Shown here: positions 42,765 through 52,477 of the stretch, piece after piece
Position numbering within the stretch: the first letter of the stretch is position 1
Layout: each line of letters opens with the position of its first letter
DNA from: Planctomycetota bacterium
GTDB lineage: Bacteria > Planctomycetota > UBA1135
Assembly (NCBI GenBank): GCA_004295085.1
Contig: SHNF01000017.1
Coordinates: 63,058-127,057 of the forward strand
Length of the DNA: 64,000 nt
Direction: 5' to 3'
Made by a program: the position numbers and the translations under genes
The notes under the pieces: model-generated
What the model was told of the DNA's origin: nothing
What the model saw: the letters and a program-made list of their open reading frames with translations, nothing else
Databases searched by the model: none

Positions 42765-44078
42765 ATGCGGCAAATCCTGAACCTGTTTCGGATCCCGGAG
42801 CTGCGCCATAAGATCCTCATCACCTTGGGCCTGCTGTTCGTGTACCGGATCGGCTACCAGATTCCGGTGCCGGGCATCAGCCTGGAGGCGCTGAAGGAGG
42901 CGGCCAACAAGCTGGCGGGCAGCTCGCTCGGCGGCCTGTTCGGCATCATGAACGCCTTCACCGGCGCCCAGCTCGACAGCGCCGCGCTGTTCTCGCTGGG
43001 CGTCATGCCGTACATCTCCGCCTCCATCATCTTCAGCCTGCTGGTGAAGGTGATGCCCAAGTACGAGGCCCTGTCCAAGGAGGGCCAGGCCGGGCAGAAG
43101 ATCATCAACCAGCACACCCGCTTCGCGACGGTGCTCATCTGCCTGGTGCAGGGCTTCTTCGTGTACGTGGGCGTGATCGCCAACCCGGAGATGCAGCTGC
43201 TGCCGCAGGGTCCCAGCTTCCTGCACGGCCTCGCGGTGATCGCCTGCCTCACCGCCGGGACCATGTTCATCATGTGGCTGGGCGAGCAGATCACCGAGCA
43301 CGGCATCGGCAACGGCATCTCGCTCATCATCATGACCGGCATCATCGCCAGCATGCCGGCGGCCATCCAGCAGGCCCTGACGGCCAGCGAGAACGCGCAC
43401 CAGCTCATGATCCTGCTGTCGGCGCTGTGGATCGGCACGGTGCTGGTGGTGGTGTACATCACCCGCGGCCAGCGCCGCATCCCGATCCAGCAGGCCAAGC
43501 TGACCCGCGGCCGCAAGGTCATCGGCGGGCGCAGCCACTACCTGCCGCTGCGCGTCAACATGGCCGGCGTCATGCCGATCATCTTCGCCTCGGCCCTGTT
43601 CATCGTGCCCAACGCGCTGGGCCAGGTCCCGGGCTTCGAATGGCTGCAGCAGGCGTTCTCCCGGGCCGGCTTCGTGTACATCACCTTCTACACGGCGCTG
43701 ATCTTCTTCTTCGCGTTCTTCTGGACCCGGCTGATGTTCCAGCCGGAGGACCTGGCGGAGCAGCTCAAGGAGTACGGCTCGTTCATCCCCGGCATCCGCC
43801 CGGGCAAGGCCACCGCCGACTACCTGTCCTTCGTGCTGGACCGGGTGACCCTGGCCGGCGCGGCCTTCCTGTCCGTGATCGCGATCCTGCCGTCCATCGT
43901 CACGTCCAACCTGCACATCCCCTACATGGTGGCCTACTTCCTGGGAGGCACCTCGATCCTGATCGTGGTGGGGGTGGCGCTCGACATCGTGGACCGGCTC
44001 AACTCCTTCCTGCTCATGCGCAACTACGACGGCTTCATGAAGGCCGGCGGCACGGGCTGGGCGCGGAGGCAGATGTAG
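42765..44078 (+). CDS. secY: Preprotein translocase subunit SecY
   Basis: This 437-residue channel protein has ten transmembrane segments. It begins with [23 protein letters not shown], has the plug-region [29 protein letters not shown] in two stretches and the conserved [15 protein letters not shown] loop. SecY signatures [15 protein letters not shown] and YFYTALIF-like segments are present ([16 protein letters not shown]). The complex with SecE exports the signal-peptide proteins encoded at 52-62 kb. adk follows three bases later. Confidence 0.98.
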   Translation: MRQILNLFRIPELRHKILITLGLLFVYRIGYQIPVPGISLEALKEAANKLAGSSLGGLFGIMNAFTGAQLDSAALFSLGVMPYISASIIFSLLVKVMPKYEALSKEGQAGQKIINQHTRFATVLICLVQGFFVYVGVIANPEMQLLPQGPSFLHGLAVIACLTAGTMFIMWLGEQITEHGIGNGISLIIMTGIIASMPAAIQQALTASENAHQLMILLSALWIGTVLVVVYITRGQRRIPIQQAKLTRGRKVIGGRSHYLPLRVNMAGVMPIIFASALFIVPNALGQVPGFEWLQQAFSRAGFVYITFYTALIFFFAFFWTRLMFQPEDLAEQLKEYGSFIPGIRPGKATADYLSFVLDRVTLAGAAFLSVIAILPSIVTSNLHIPYMVAYFLGGTSILIVVGVALDIVDRLNSFLLMRNYDGFMKAGGTGWARRQM

Positions 44079-44081
44079 CCC

Positions 44082-44642
44082 GTGATCGTGGTTCTGCTCG
44101 GACCGCCGGGGGTGGGCAAGGGGACGCAGGCCGAGCGCGCTGCCGCGCGCTTCGGCTGGCGTCACCTCAGCACCGGCGAGCTGCTGCGCGACGAGGTGGT
44201 GCGGGGAACCCCCCTGGGTCAGCAGGCCAACGTCTACATGCTGCGCGGCGAGCTGGTGCCGGACGCAGTGATGGTGGATATGGTGGCCGAGGCTCTGGCC
44301 AACGTGCCGGAGGACGCGATGGTGCTCCTGGACGGCTTTCCGCGGACCCTGCCCCAGGCCCAGGCCCTGGCGGCCAAGGCCCCTGGCGGCGGGATCCGCC
44401 TGGCGCTATACTTCCACGCCCCGGATGCGGTCCTGGTCCAGCGTTTGCTGGGGCGAGGCCGCCCGGACGACACCCAGGAGGTCGTGGAGCGGCGGCTGGC
44501 GGTGTACCGGCAGAACACCGAGCCGCTGGTCGCTCACTACCGCAACCTGGGCATGCTGCGCCCGATCCAAGCCGACCGTCCCGTGGATGCCATCCAGAAC
44601 GAAATGACCGCGATCCTCCAGGAGGCCCTGGTCGCCCGCTGA
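44082..44642 (+). CDS. adk: Adenylate kinase (short LID form)
   Basis: This 186-residue enzyme interconverts ATP+AMP and 2 ADP. The P-loop [12 protein letters not shown] starts at residue 7. [13 protein letters not shown] and the AMP-site [15 protein letters not shown] follow, and the LID is short ([20 protein letters not shown]), without the zinc-binding insert of long forms. It starts at GTG, which is the only start compatible with the P-loop position. map, commonly between adk and infA, is absent. Confidence 0.96.
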   Translation: MIVVLLGPPGVGKGTQAERAAARFGWRHLSTGELLRDEVVRGTPLGQQANVYMLRGELVPDAVMVDMVAEALANVPEDAMVLLDGFPRTLPQAQALAAKAPGGGIRLALYFHAPDAVLVQRLLGRGRPDDTQEVVERRLAVYRQNTEPLVAHYRNLGMLRPIQADRPVDAIQNEMTAILQEALVAR

Positions 44643-44662
44643 GCGCAGGCGCCCGCCGCTGC

Positions 44663-44938
44663 ATGGCCAAGGAAGAGCCCATCACCGTCCAAGCCGTGGT
44701 CAAGGAAGCGCTTCCCAACGCCATGTTCCGCGTCGAGCTGGAGAACGGCCACCAGATCCTGGCGCACATCTCCGGGAAGATGCGCATGAACTACATCCGC
44801 ATCACTCCCGGAGACACCATCACCGTCGAGATGTCCCCTTACGACCTGACCCGCTGCCGCATCGTGTTCCGTGGCGAGCCCCGGCGCAAGCCCGGCGATC
44901 CGGCGGGCGGCGGCAGGCCCAGACCCCGGCGCCGCTGA
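44663..44938 (+). CDS. infA: Translation initiation factor IF-1
   Basis: This 91-residue OB-fold factor blocks the A site during initiation. The core reads [44 protein letters not shown] in consecutive parts, with [13 protein letters not shown] at its end. About 20 extra residues (Arg/Gly/Pro-rich) extend beyond the usual 72-residue core. rpmJ follows 34 bases later, as is common. Confidence 0.97.
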   Translation: MAKEEPITVQAVVKEALPNAMFRVELENGHQILAHISGKMRMNYIRITPGDTITVEMSPYDLTRCRIVFRGEPRRKPGDPAGGGRPRPRRR

Positions 44939-44972
44939 AACGGCGCCGCACCGCACCCAAGACCGCGCAGCC

Positions 44973-45089
44973 ATGAAAGTCCGCTCCAGCGTCCGCCGCA
45001 TGTGCGACTACTGCAAGGTCGTCCGCCGCTTCGGACGCCTGCGCGTGGTGTGCAAGCGCGACCCCCGCCACAAGCAACGCCAAGGCTGA
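44973..45089 (+). CDS. rpmJ: 50S ribosomal protein L36
   Basis: This 38-residue zinc-ribbon protein reads [18 protein letters not shown] with Cys11-x2-Cys14, then Cys27 and His33, which is the zinc-binding C+ form. Length is typical. It lies between infA and rpsM, the conserved order at the start of the alpha operon. Confidence 0.96.
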   Translation: MKVRSSVRRMCDYCKVVRRFGRLRVVCKRDPRHKQRQG

Positions 45090-45094
45090 ACCGC

Positions 45095-45478
45095 ATGCCC
45101 CGCGTCATCGGCGTCGAAATCCCCGGCAACAAGCGCACGGTCGTCTCCCTCCGTTACCTGTACGGGGTGGGGGACACGCGTGCCCAGGAGATCTGCCGGG
45201 CCCTGAGCATCAACCCCGAGAAGCGCGCCAAGGACCTGACCGACGAAGAACTGGGCGCGATCGGCGCCTACGTCGAGCGCAACCTGGTGGCCGAGGGGGC
45301 CCTGCGCCGCCAGATCGCCCAGAACATCAACCGCCTGCGCGAGATCGGCTGCTACCGCGGCCTGCGCCATCGCCGCGGCCTCCCGGTCCGCGGCCAGCGC
45401 ACCCGCACCAACGCCCGCACGCGCAAGGGCCCGCGCAAGACGGTGGCCGGCAAGAAGTCGGTCAAGGCCATGAAGTAA
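45095..45478 (+). CDS. rpsM: 30S ribosomal protein S13
   Basis: This 127-residue head protein contacts the 50S subunit (bridges B1a/b) and P-site tRNA. It shows [20 protein letters not shown], the helix-hairpin [17 protein letters not shown]-like block [20 protein letters not shown] and the signature [22 protein letters not shown] in two pieces. A Lys-rich tail ends it. The gap to rpsK is 13 bases. Confidence 0.97.
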   Translation: MPRVIGVEIPGNKRTVVSLRYLYGVGDTRAQEICRALSINPEKRAKDLTDEELGAIGAYVERNLVAEGALRRQIAQNINRLREIGCYRGLRHRRGLPVRGQRTRTNARTRKGPRKTVAGKKSVKAMK

Positions 45479-45491
45479 CCGCGACCAGCCC

Positions 45492-45908
45492 ATGACCCCC
45501 GAGAACACCGCCGCAACTCCCGCCGCCGTGCCGCGCGCGCGCAAGAGCAAGTCGCGCAAGGCGCCCGCCAAGGGCTACGCCTACGTGCGCGCCTCCTTCA
45601 ACAACACAATCGTCACCATCACCGACCAGCAGGGCAGCACGCTGGTGTGGGCCTCCGCGGGCAGCGCCGGCTACAAGGGTTCGCGCAAGTCCACGCCGTA
45701 CGCGGCGCAGCACGCGGCGCAGCGCGCCGCCGAGTCCGCCTACAAGCTCGGCATGCGCGAGCTGGACGTGCGCGTGAACGGCCCCGGCGCCGGCCGGGAG
45801 AGCGCGGTGCGCGGCCTGCACCAGGGCGGGCTGAAGGTCAACAGCATCGAGGACATCACCCCCCTTCCCCACAACGGCTGCCGGCCGCCCAAGCGCCGGA
45901 GGGTCTGA
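45492..45908 (+). CDS. rpsK: 30S ribosomal protein S11
   Basis: This 138-residue platform protein has [42 protein letters not shown] and [21 protein letters not shown]. The C-terminal signature is [17 protein letters not shown], where the family commonly has [16 protein letters not shown]. An Ala/Pro-rich N-terminal extension of about 10 residues distinguishes it from E. coli S11. rpsD starts three bases after its stop. Confidence 0.98.
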   Translation: MTPENTAATPAAVPRARKSKSRKAPAKGYAYVRASFNNTIVTITDQQGSTLVWASAGSAGYKGSRKSTPYAAQHAAQRAAESAYKLGMRELDVRVNGPGAGRESAVRGLHQGGLKVNSIEDITPLPHNGCRPPKRRRV

Positions 45909-45911
45909 TTC

Positions 45912-46544
45912 ATGTCGCGTGTCACCGGCCCCGTGTGCCGACTCTGCCGCCGGGAAGGCTTCAAGCTGTTCCTGAAGGGGCGGCGCTGCGAGAGCGAGAA
46001 GTGCGCCGTGGACCGGCGCAACGTGCCGCCCGGCATGAACGTCAACAACCGCCCCAAGCGGCTGTCCGACTACGGGGTGCACCTGCGCGAGAAGCAAAAG
46101 GCCAAGCGCATCTACGGAGTGCGCGAGCGCCAGTTCAAGCGCCTGTTCCACATGGCCGAGCGCATGAAGGGCAACACCGGGGTCAACCTGCTGTCCATCC
46201 TGGAGCGGCGCCTGGACAACGTGGTGGACGCCACCGGCATGTCCCTGAGCCGCTCGCACGCGCGCCAGCTCATCACCCACGGTCACGTGGCCGTGAACGG
46301 CCGCAAGGTGGACATCCCGAGCTACATGGTGCGCGCCGGCGACGTCATCGCGCCGGTGGCCAAGGAGCGCGCGCGCAAGCTCGTGGCGGACTGCCTCGAG
46401 CTGAACGCCGACAAGCCGGTTCCGAACTGGCTGGCCCTGGACAAGGAGGCGGCGAGCGTCCGGGTCAACAACCTGCCGGCACGCGAAGACGTGCGCTTCC
46501 AGAACATCCAAGAGCAGTTCATCGTCGAGATCTGCTCCAAGTAA
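45912..46544 (+). CDS. rpsD: 30S ribosomal protein S4 (zinc-binding form)
   Basis: This 210-residue assembly-initiator protein begins with a Cys cluster (Cys9, Cys12, Cys26, Cys31 in GPVCRLCRREG and RRCESEKC), the zinc-containing S4 type. The S4 RNA-binding domain follows at about residues 97-160: LERRLDNVVDATGMSLSRSHARQLITHGHVAVNG in two blocks. In E. coli S4 represses the alpha operon. Its position before rpoA is conserved. Confidence 0.98.
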   Translation: MSRVTGPVCRLCRREGFKLFLKGRRCESEKCAVDRRNVPPGMNVNNRPKRLSDYGVHLREKQKAKRIYGVRERQFKRLFHMAERMKGNTGVNLLSILERRLDNVVDATGMSLSRSHARQLITHGHVAVNGRKVDIPSYMVRAGDVIAPVAKERARKLVADCLELNADKPVPNWLALDKEAASVRVNNLPAREDVRFQNIQEQFIVEICSK

Positions 46545-46583
46545 GCCGAGCCCCACAGCCAGAAACGAGTTACCGGAGCATCC

Positions 46584-47597
46584 ATGCGCATTCGTTGGCG
46601 TGATTTCGAGCTGCCTTCCGGCGTGGTCCAGGAGGAAGGGACCGCGACGGAGACCTTCGGCAAGTTCCTGGTCGAGCCGTTCGAGCGTGGCTTCGGCCAC
46701 ACCATCGGCAACGGCCTGCGCCGGGTGCTGCTCAGCTCGATCGAAGGCACCGCCGTGACCGCCCTGCAGATCGAAGGCGTGGAGCACGAGTTCAAGTCCA
46801 TCCCCGGCGTGGTGCAGGACGTCACCGAGATCGTGCTGGCCGCCAAGCGCCTGCGTGTGCTGGTGGACGGCGAGACGCCGGTGACCCTGGTCCTGGACAA
46901 GTCCGGCCCCGGCGACGTCACCGCCGGCGACCTGCAATGCCCCGCGGGAGTCGAGGTCCTCAACAAGGACCTGGTGCTGGCCACCCTCACAGCTCCCAAC
47001 GCGGCGCTGCGGGCCAAGTTCACCGTGCGCCGCGGCCGCGGCTTCGTGGCCGCCGAGGAGACCGGCGAGCCCATGGACGAGATCGGGCTGATTCCCCTGG
47101 ACGCCGCCTACTCGCCGGTGACGCGCGTGCGCTACGCCGTGGAGGCCACCCGCGTCGGCAAGTTCACCAACTACGACCGCCTGGTGCTGGAGATCTGGAC
47201 CGACGGCACCGTGCGTCCGGAGATGGCGCTGGTCGAGGCCGCCAAGATCTACCGCAAGCACCTCAATCCGTTCGTGCAGTTCAACCAGGCCCGTCACGGC
47301 GTGCCGGTGGTGGACGAGGTGCGCGCCATCGACGCCGCCGCCGAGCGGCGCCGCGATCGACTGACCAATCTGCTCAACGAGCCCATCTCGCGCCTGGACC
47401 TGAGCACGCGCGCGCGCAACTGTCTGGACGCCGCCGGCATCGCCACCCTGGGCGACCTGGTGTTCAAGACCGAGGACGAGCTGCTGGCCATCAAGAACCT
47501 GGGCCAGACTGTGCTCACCGAGATCCAGAAGAAGCTCAACGAGCTCGACCTCGCCGTCGGCATGAAGCGCGAGGAGATGCTCGGGAGCGCCAGCTGA
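46584..47597 (+). CDS. rpoA: DNA-directed RNA polymerase subunit alpha
   Basis: This 337-residue subunit assembles the polymerase core. The N-terminal domain (about 1-235) shows FGKFLVEPFERGFGHTIGNGLRRVLLSSI in two stretches and the dimer region. The C-terminal domain (about 265-330) has LDLSTRARNCLDAAGIATLGDLV and LLAIKNLGQTVLTEIQKKL, the helix-hairpin-helix that binds UP elements and activators. No anomalies were seen. It precedes rplQ by 22 bases. Confidence 0.99.
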   Translation: MRIRWRDFELPSGVVQEEGTATETFGKFLVEPFERGFGHTIGNGLRRVLLSSIEGTAVTALQIEGVEHEFKSIPGVVQDVTEIVLAAKRLRVLVDGETPVTLVLDKSGPGDVTAGDLQCPAGVEVLNKDLVLATLTAPNAALRAKFTVRRGRGFVAAEETGEPMDEIGLIPLDAAYSPVTRVRYAVEATRVGKFTNYDRLVLEIWTDGTVRPEMALVEAAKIYRKHLNPFVQFNQARHGVPVVDEVRAIDAAAERRRDRLTNLLNEPISRLDLSTRARNCLDAAGIATLGDLVFKTEDELLAIKNLGQTVLTEIQKKLNELDLAVGMKREEMLGSAS

Positions 47598-47619
47598 AGC
47601 TCCTTCGAGGGCGACGACC

Positions 47620-48069
47620 ATGCGCCACCGCGTCAAGACCAAGAAGCTTTCCCGCACCGGAGCCCACCGCCGGGCGTTGGCCCGCAATCTGGCCGCCTCC
47701 CTGATCGAGCACGAACGCATCGAGACCACCGTGTCCCTGGCCAAGGCGCACCGGCCGTTCGTGGAGAAGCTGGTCACGCTGGCCCGGGTCAAGAATCTCC
47801 ACAACTACCGGCGCGCCCTGAGCCTGCTCGGCAACAAGGAGGCGGCCGCGCACAAGCTGTTCGACGTGCTTGGCCCGCGCTTCGCGCAGCGCCCGGGCGG
47901 CTACACCCGCATCCTGAAGCTGGAGCGGCCGCGCCTGGGGGACAAGGCGCCGCGCGCCCTGTTCGAGTTCGTGGAGCGCACGGCCAAGGAGGAGCCGGCC
48001 CCGGCCGCCGGCGCTGCGGCCGCAGGCAAGGAGAAGGGCCGCAAGAAAGCTGCGGCCTCCGCGCAGTAG
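47620..48069 (+). CDS. rplQ: 50S ribosomal protein L17
   Basis: This 149-residue tunnel-exit protein begins MRHRVKTKKLSRTGAHRRAL, then RNLAASLIEHERIETTVSLAKAHRPFVEKLVTLA in two parts and FAQRPGGYTRILKL. After residue 125 it has an Ala/Lys-rich tail that extends past the E. coli end. It is the last gene of the 31-kb co-directional informational cluster; the next gene, 15 bp away, is convergent. Confidence 0.97.
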   Translation: MRHRVKTKKLSRTGAHRRALARNLAASLIEHERIETTVSLAKAHRPFVEKLVTLARVKNLHNYRRALSLLGNKEAAAHKLFDVLGPRFAQRPGGYTRILKLERPRLGDKAPRALFEFVERTAKEEPAPAAGAAAAGKEKGRKKAAASAQ

Positions 48070-48084
48070 CGGCGGCGCGGCGCC

Positions 48085-48363
48085 TCAGGAGCGCGGGCGC
48101 GGTCGGAACAGGCCGAGCACCGCCACGAACAGGGCCGATCCGATCACGGCCCACACCACCGGGAAGTCGGAGCCGCCGACGTCCACGACCAGGAACTGCG
48201 GCAGCCCCAGCAGTCCGGCCAGCCAGGTGCCGAGCACCGCGCCCACGAAGCCGAGCGCGATGGACACCAGGCAGCCGCCCCGGGTGAGGCCGCCGATGGC
48301 GCCGCCGATGGCCCCGCAAACCGCGGCGATGAGCAGGTACACCAGGAACTCGAGGAAGGTCAT
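48085..48363 (-). CDS. Small membrane protein, GlsB/YeaQ/YmgE-like
   Basis: This 92-residue protein has three hydrophobic segments rich in Gly and Ala (LIAAVCGAIGGAIGGLT; IALGFVGAVLGTWLAGLLGL; WAVIGSALFVAVLGL). The GGxxG-type first segment and the overall size fit the transglycosylase-associated GlsB/YeaQ/YmgE family of inner-membrane stress proteins. The exact function of the family is unknown. It is convergent with rplQ and its start is 73 bp from the sigma gene on the other strand. Confidence 0.75.
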   Translation of the reverse strand: MTFLEFLVYLLIAAVCGAIGGAIGGLTRGGCLVSIALGFVGAVLGTWLAGLLGLPQFLVVDVGGSDFPVVWAVIGSALFVAVLGLFRPRPRS

Positions 48364-48436
48364 ATCAGATCAGAATACGCCCGTGCCGGCGCCAGGGCAT
48401 CAAACTCCGGCGCTACCATGCAGGCGGACGAGGGAC

Positions 48437-49024
48437 GTGGGCACCCGCTCGGAGGATCTGGTCCACAAGGCGTCCCGCGGCGAGCAGGCGGCGGTGGCGG
48501 AGCTGCTGGAGCGCCATCTCCCCTGGCTGCGCACCTTCGTGAGCCTGCGCATGGGGCCGCTGCTGCGGGCGCGCGAAGAGAGCATGGACCTGGTGCAGTC
48601 GGTCTGCGGCGAGATCCTCTCGCACCTGGAGCGCTACCAGTACCAAGGCGAGGTCAACTTCCGCCGCTGGCTGGCCGCCACGGCCATGCGCACGATCGCC
48701 AACCGCCAGCAGCACCAGCAGGCGCAGAAGCGCGACGTGCGCCGCGAGATGGGCGTGGCCGAGGAGGTGGACGAGGCCCTGCTGGCGGGCTGCGCCAGCT
48801 TCTACACGCCGAGCCGCGCGGTGGCGGCCTCCGAGCAGGTGGCGGCGCTGCAGGCTGCCTTCGCCCGGCTTCCGGAGGACGAGCAGGAGCTGATCCTGCT
48901 GGCCAAGGTGATGGAGATCCCGCGCGGCGAGATCGCGGCCCAGCTCGGCAAGCCCGAGGCGACCGTGCGCTCGACCCTGTCGCGGGCGCTGGCGCGGCTC
49001 GGCGCGCTGCTCGCTCCCGCCTAG
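48437..49024 (+). CDS. ECF-family RNA polymerase sigma factor (second)
   Basis: This 195-residue protein has sigma region 2 at about residues 5-105 (AVAELLERHLPWLRTFVSLR; SMDLVQSVCGEIL; FRRWLAATAMRTIANRQQHQ). Region 4 follows at about 140-193 (LPEDEQELILLAKVMEIPRG then EIAAQLGKPEATVRSTLSRAL). Its pattern parallels the first sigma factor at 3031. The start is GTG 48437 next to GAGGGA. A longer frame upstream is not credible because it is unlike sigma factors. It converges on the kinase-TPR gene at 49021, and the two stop codons share the four bases CTAG. Confidence 0.88.
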   Translation: MGTRSEDLVHKASRGEQAAVAELLERHLPWLRTFVSLRMGPLLRAREESMDLVQSVCGEILSHLERYQYQGEVNFRRWLAATAMRTIANRQQHQQAQKRDVRREMGVAEEVDEALLAGCASFYTPSRAVAASEQVAALQAAFARLPEDEQELILLAKVMEIPRGEIAAQLGKPEATVRSTLSRALARLGALLAPA

Positions 49025-52000
49025 TCCGGCGCGCCGGCCTGGCGTAGCAGTGCCTGGAAGTCGGCGCGCTCGCTCAGGAGCCCGAACTCGGGCTCGGCCA
49101 GCATGCCGGTCGGGTCCGGGGCTCCGGCGGCGATGGCCTCGCGCAGCGCCTCCACGGCGCGCCCGGAGTAGCTGGCGATGGCGCGCTCCCGCTCGGCCGC
49201 TGTCATGCCGGGGATCTCGGGCGCCTGGGACATGGTGAAGGCGCAGCTCGCGAAGGCCACGGCGATGTTGCGCCAGGAGCTCCAGGGCTGCGCAGTGCTG
49301 TCGAGGAACTCTTCTGCCGCGGCGGCGGCCTCCTGCTCGCGGCCGAGCCAGGCCAGGCAGCGCACTTTCTCTTGACGGTTGTCCCACAGGCGCTGATTCG
49401 CGACGCGGTTCTGCGGCAACAGCTCGGCCGCCGCCTGCTGGTGACGGATCGCCGCCTCCGCCGCCTCCAGTGACTGGTCCAGCCGGCCGGCCTTGCGCAG
49501 CAGCAGGCACAGCCTGTTGTAAAGGCCGGCCGTGTTGCCGAGCCGACGGGCCTGTTCCGGGCCGACCGCCACCACCAGCGGCAGGAACAGATCGATCCCG
49601 CGCCGATAGCTCGACTCCGCCGCCTCCAGCTCGCCCCGGAACTCCTGCGTCACGCCGAGCACCTCCAGCGCCTGCGCCAGCTCCTCCTGAGTCAGGCCGA
49701 GGCCCGGGTACTCGGCGGCCAGTTCTTCCAGCACGCGCACCGACTCCAGGGCCTGCGCCTGCGCCTCCTCCAGGCGTTCCAGGTCGACGAACACGATGGC
49801 CAGTTGCTTCTGGCTGACGCCGAGCAGGCGGCGCGCCTCCGGCTGGGGCTCCGCGGCGGCAACGAGACTGCGGAGCCGCACGATGCCGCGCGCCAGGGTG
49901 GCGGCGGCTCCGGCCGCGTCGCCGCGCGCCTCCTGGGTCTGCGCCAGGCTGCGGCAGGCCGAGGCCAGCTCGCGGCAGGCGTCCTCGTCCTCCGGCACGG
50001 CCGCCACGAGTTCCTCGCCGACCTCGACCGAGCGCAGCCCCGCCGACAGCGCGCCCTCGGAGTCGCCGCTGCCCCGCAGCGCCTCCGCGAGCTTGCGCTG
50101 GCCGCGCACCATCAGCCGGCGCACGTCCGTGTTGCGCGGGTAGTCGGCGGCGAAGCGTTCCAGTTCCTCCGTCCCCAGGCGCAGCCGCGCCAGGCCCTCG
50201 TCCACGCGCTTCATCGCGAGCAGGGTCTCGCCCTGCTGCACGTAGGCGACGACCAGCGCGATGCGCAGCTCGTAGCTGAGCGCGGCGCCGGCGCGCTGCT
50301 GCTCCACCAGCGCGATGCCGCGCTCCAGCAGCGGCATGGCCGCCGCGGCGTCGCCGAGCAGGCGCAGCAGCTCCGCACGGCCCATGAGCGCCTCCGCCAG
50401 CCGTTCCGGAATGCGGGCCTCGACCGGCGTGTGCGGGGCCGCGGCCTCCAGCTCCGTGATGGCGGCCGCGTAGGCGCGGTCCGCCTGCTCGAACCGGCCC
50501 CAGTTGTGCAGCAGCAGGCCCTCGTTGAGCTGGATCTCGCCGCGGCAGGAGCGGACCTCGGCCGTGGCCTCGACCACCCGGTCGAGCACGGCGTGCGCCG
50601 CCTCGAGCTCGCCCGCGGCCTGCTCGCGCCGGCCCAGCCTCCCCCAGTTTCCGGCCAGGCTCTGATGGGCGCGCGCCAGCTCCAGGGCCTGCCCGGTCTC
50701 CACGGGCCCGTTCGAAGGCGGCTCCAGCACACGGATGGCCTCGAGCAGGCTGCGCTCGGCCTCCGCACTCTCGCCGAGCAAGGTCTGCAGCTCGCCGGCC
50801 CGCCGCCAGGCGCGCCCGCTCTCGCGCCGGACGCGCGGATCGGTGCCGCGCTCGCTGAGGAAGCCCCGGTAGAACTCGAGGGCGTCCTCGATCAGGCGGC
50901 GCTCGAGCTGCTCCAGGCCGGGCACCTCCCGCACCTTCTCGCTGCTGACGCGGAACAGCAGCCGGTCGACCGCCTGCAGCGCCAGGTCGAAGTTGGCCTC
51001 GGCCCGCGCGCTCTCCTCCTTGGCCGCGTTGCGCTCCTCCGTGATGCGCGCCAGCGCCGCGTTCTGCTGCACGAGGTAGCCGGTTGGCACCCCGACCAGG
51101 AGCAGCGCCGCCAGGACCCCGGCGGCGGCGCCGGCCGGGTGGCGCTGCACGAAGCGCCGCGCGCGCAGCCAGGCGCTCGGCCGGCGCGCTTCGATCGGCC
51201 GGCGCGCCACCACGTTGCCGAGGTCGCGCGCGAAGTCGGCCGCCGTCGCATAGCGGCGCGCCGGATCCGGATCCATGGCCGTCAGGCACACGGTCTCGGC
51301 CTCCCAGCTCAGGCGCGGGTTCAGGCGGCGCAAGGACGCCGGCCGCGCTTCCATGATCCTCGCCCGGGTCGCCTCGCTGGAAGAAGGGATGAGATAAGCC
51401 GCCTGCAGGCACAGCAGCTCGTACAACGTCACGCCCAGCGAGTAGAGGTCGCTGCGGGCGTCGGTCCGCTCCACCTCGCCGCGCAGCTGCTCCGGCGGCA
51501 TGTAAGCCAGCGAGCCGAGCTGCGAGCCCGGCCCGGTCAGCCGGCTCTCCTCCTCGGCGTGGGCCAGGCCGAAGTCGAGCAGCAGCACCTGCCCGGCCGG
51601 CGTGATCATCAGGTTGGAGGGCTTGATGTCGCGGTGGATCACGCCGCGGCGGTGGGCGTGGTCCAGCGCCTCGGCGGTCTCGCGGGCGAGGTGCAGGCAG
51701 GCGTTCTCCCAGCTTCCGGCGAACACCGCCGAGCCGGGCGCGAGCATGAGCGGGCCGGTGTCGGCCGGGGTGCGGACCGCCACGGCCGCCGCGAGGTCGC
51801 GGCCGGTGAGCTGCTCCGGGTCCCGGCCGTGCAGCTCCGCCAGCACCTCCGCCAGCGTGCAACCGGCCACCAGCTCCTGCACCAGGTAAGGGAGGCCCTG
51901 GTCCTCGCCGACCGCGTGCACGCGGACGATCCCGGGATGCTGCAGGCGCGCCGCCGCCTCGGCTTCGCGGCGGAAGCGGGCGCGCGCACCCGGAAAGAAC

Positions 52001-52383
52001 AGGTGGCCGCCGCGGATCAGCTTGAGGGCGACCTTGCGGCCCAGGCTTTCCTGCTCCGCCAGGTACACGACCCCCATTCCGCCGCCTCCGAGCTTCCGCA
52101 GGATCCGGAACTCGCCCAGGCGCTGCGGAACCGATTCGGAATCCAGCGGCGGGCCCAGCAAGCCCTGCTCGCGCACCGCCGCCACGTGCCTGCGGATGGT
52201 CTCGGCGTGCTGCGGATGGCGCCGGCAGGCCTCGTCCAGCGCGCCCTTCTCGCCAGCCTCGAGCCGCTCGATGCAGGCGGCCACGATCTGGAGAATCTCC
52301 CCGGAAGGAGTCGGGTGATCAACGGGGAGGGACGGGTCCACGCGGAGTCCTCCTGCGGGCGAGGGGCCGCCGGCGGCGACCAT
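49021..52383 (-). CDS. Membrane-anchored Ser/Thr protein kinase with TPR-like C-terminus (second)
   Basis: This protein of about 1120 residues has a Hanks kinase domain at about residues 85-340, with LGGGGMGVVYLAEQ, VALKLI, catalytic HRDIKPSN, DFG in LLLDFGLAH, and MPPEQLRGEV. A single transmembrane segment lies at about 415-440 (GVLAALLLVGVPTGYLV), followed by a 670-residue helical repeat region with TPR character. The start is ATG 52383. Upstream in-frame ATGs would run into the FG-GAP gene that starts at 52478 on the other strand and are rejected. It is paired with the convergent sigma factor at 48437-49024 and is divergent from the FG-GAP array. Confidence 0.88.
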   Translation of the reverse strand: MVAAGGPSPAGGLRVDPSLPVDHPTPSGEILQIVAACIERLEAGEKGALDEACRRHPQHAETIRRHVAAVREQGLLGPPLDSESVPQRLGEFRILRKLGGGGMGVVYLAEQESLGRKVALKLIRGGHLFFPGARARFRREAEAAARLQHPGIVRVHAVGEDQGLPYLVQELVAGCTLAEVLAELHGRDPEQLTGRDLAAAVAVRTPADTGPLMLAPGSAVFAGSWENACLHLARETAEALDHAHRRGVIHRDIKPSNLMITPAGQVLLLDFGLAHAEEESRLTGPGSQLGSLAYMPPEQLRGEVERTDARSDLYSLGVTLYELLCLQAAYLIPSSSEATRARIMEARPASLRRLNPRLSWEAETVCLTAMDPDPARRYATAADFARDLGNVVARRPIEARRPSAWLRARRFVQRHPAGAAAGVLAALLLVGVPTGYLVQQNAALARITEERNAAKEESARAEANFDLALQAVDRLLFRVSSEKVREVPGLEQLERRLIEDALEFYRGFLSERGTDPRVRRESGRAWRRAGELQTLLGESAEAERSLLEAIRVLEPPSNGPVETGQALELARAHQSLAGNWGRLGRREQAAGELEAAHAVLDRVVEATAEVRSCRGEIQLNEGLLLHNWGRFEQADRAYAAAITELEAAAPHTPVEARIPERLAEALMGRAELLRLLGDAAAAMPLLERGIALVEQQRAGAALSYELRIALVVAYVQQGETLLAMKRVDEGLARLRLGTEELERFAADYPRNTDVRRLMVRGQRKLAEALRGSGDSEGALSAGLRSVEVGEELVAAVPEDEDACRELASACRSLAQTQEARGDAAGAAATLARGIVRLRSLVAAAEPQPEARRLLGVSQKQLAIVFVDLERLEEAQAQALESVRVLEELAAEYPGLGLTQEELAQALEVLGVTQEFRGELEAAESSYRRGIDLFLPLVVAVGPEQARRLGNTAGLYNRLCLLLRKAGRLDQSLEAAEAAIRHQQAAAELLPQNRVANQRLWDNRQEKVRCLAWLGREQEAAAAAEEFLDSTAQPWSSWRNIAVAFASCAFTMSQAPEIPGMTAAERERAIASYSGRAVEALREAIAAGAPDPTGMLAEPEFGLLSERADFQALLRQAGAPD

Positions 52384-52477
52384 CCTAGGGCGCAAGGCCC
52401 TTCGCGCGGGCCTACGGCTCCTTACGGAGTGGGAAGGAGAAGCTGCAACAAGGTGGCGGGGGTCCTGATACTCGAAC

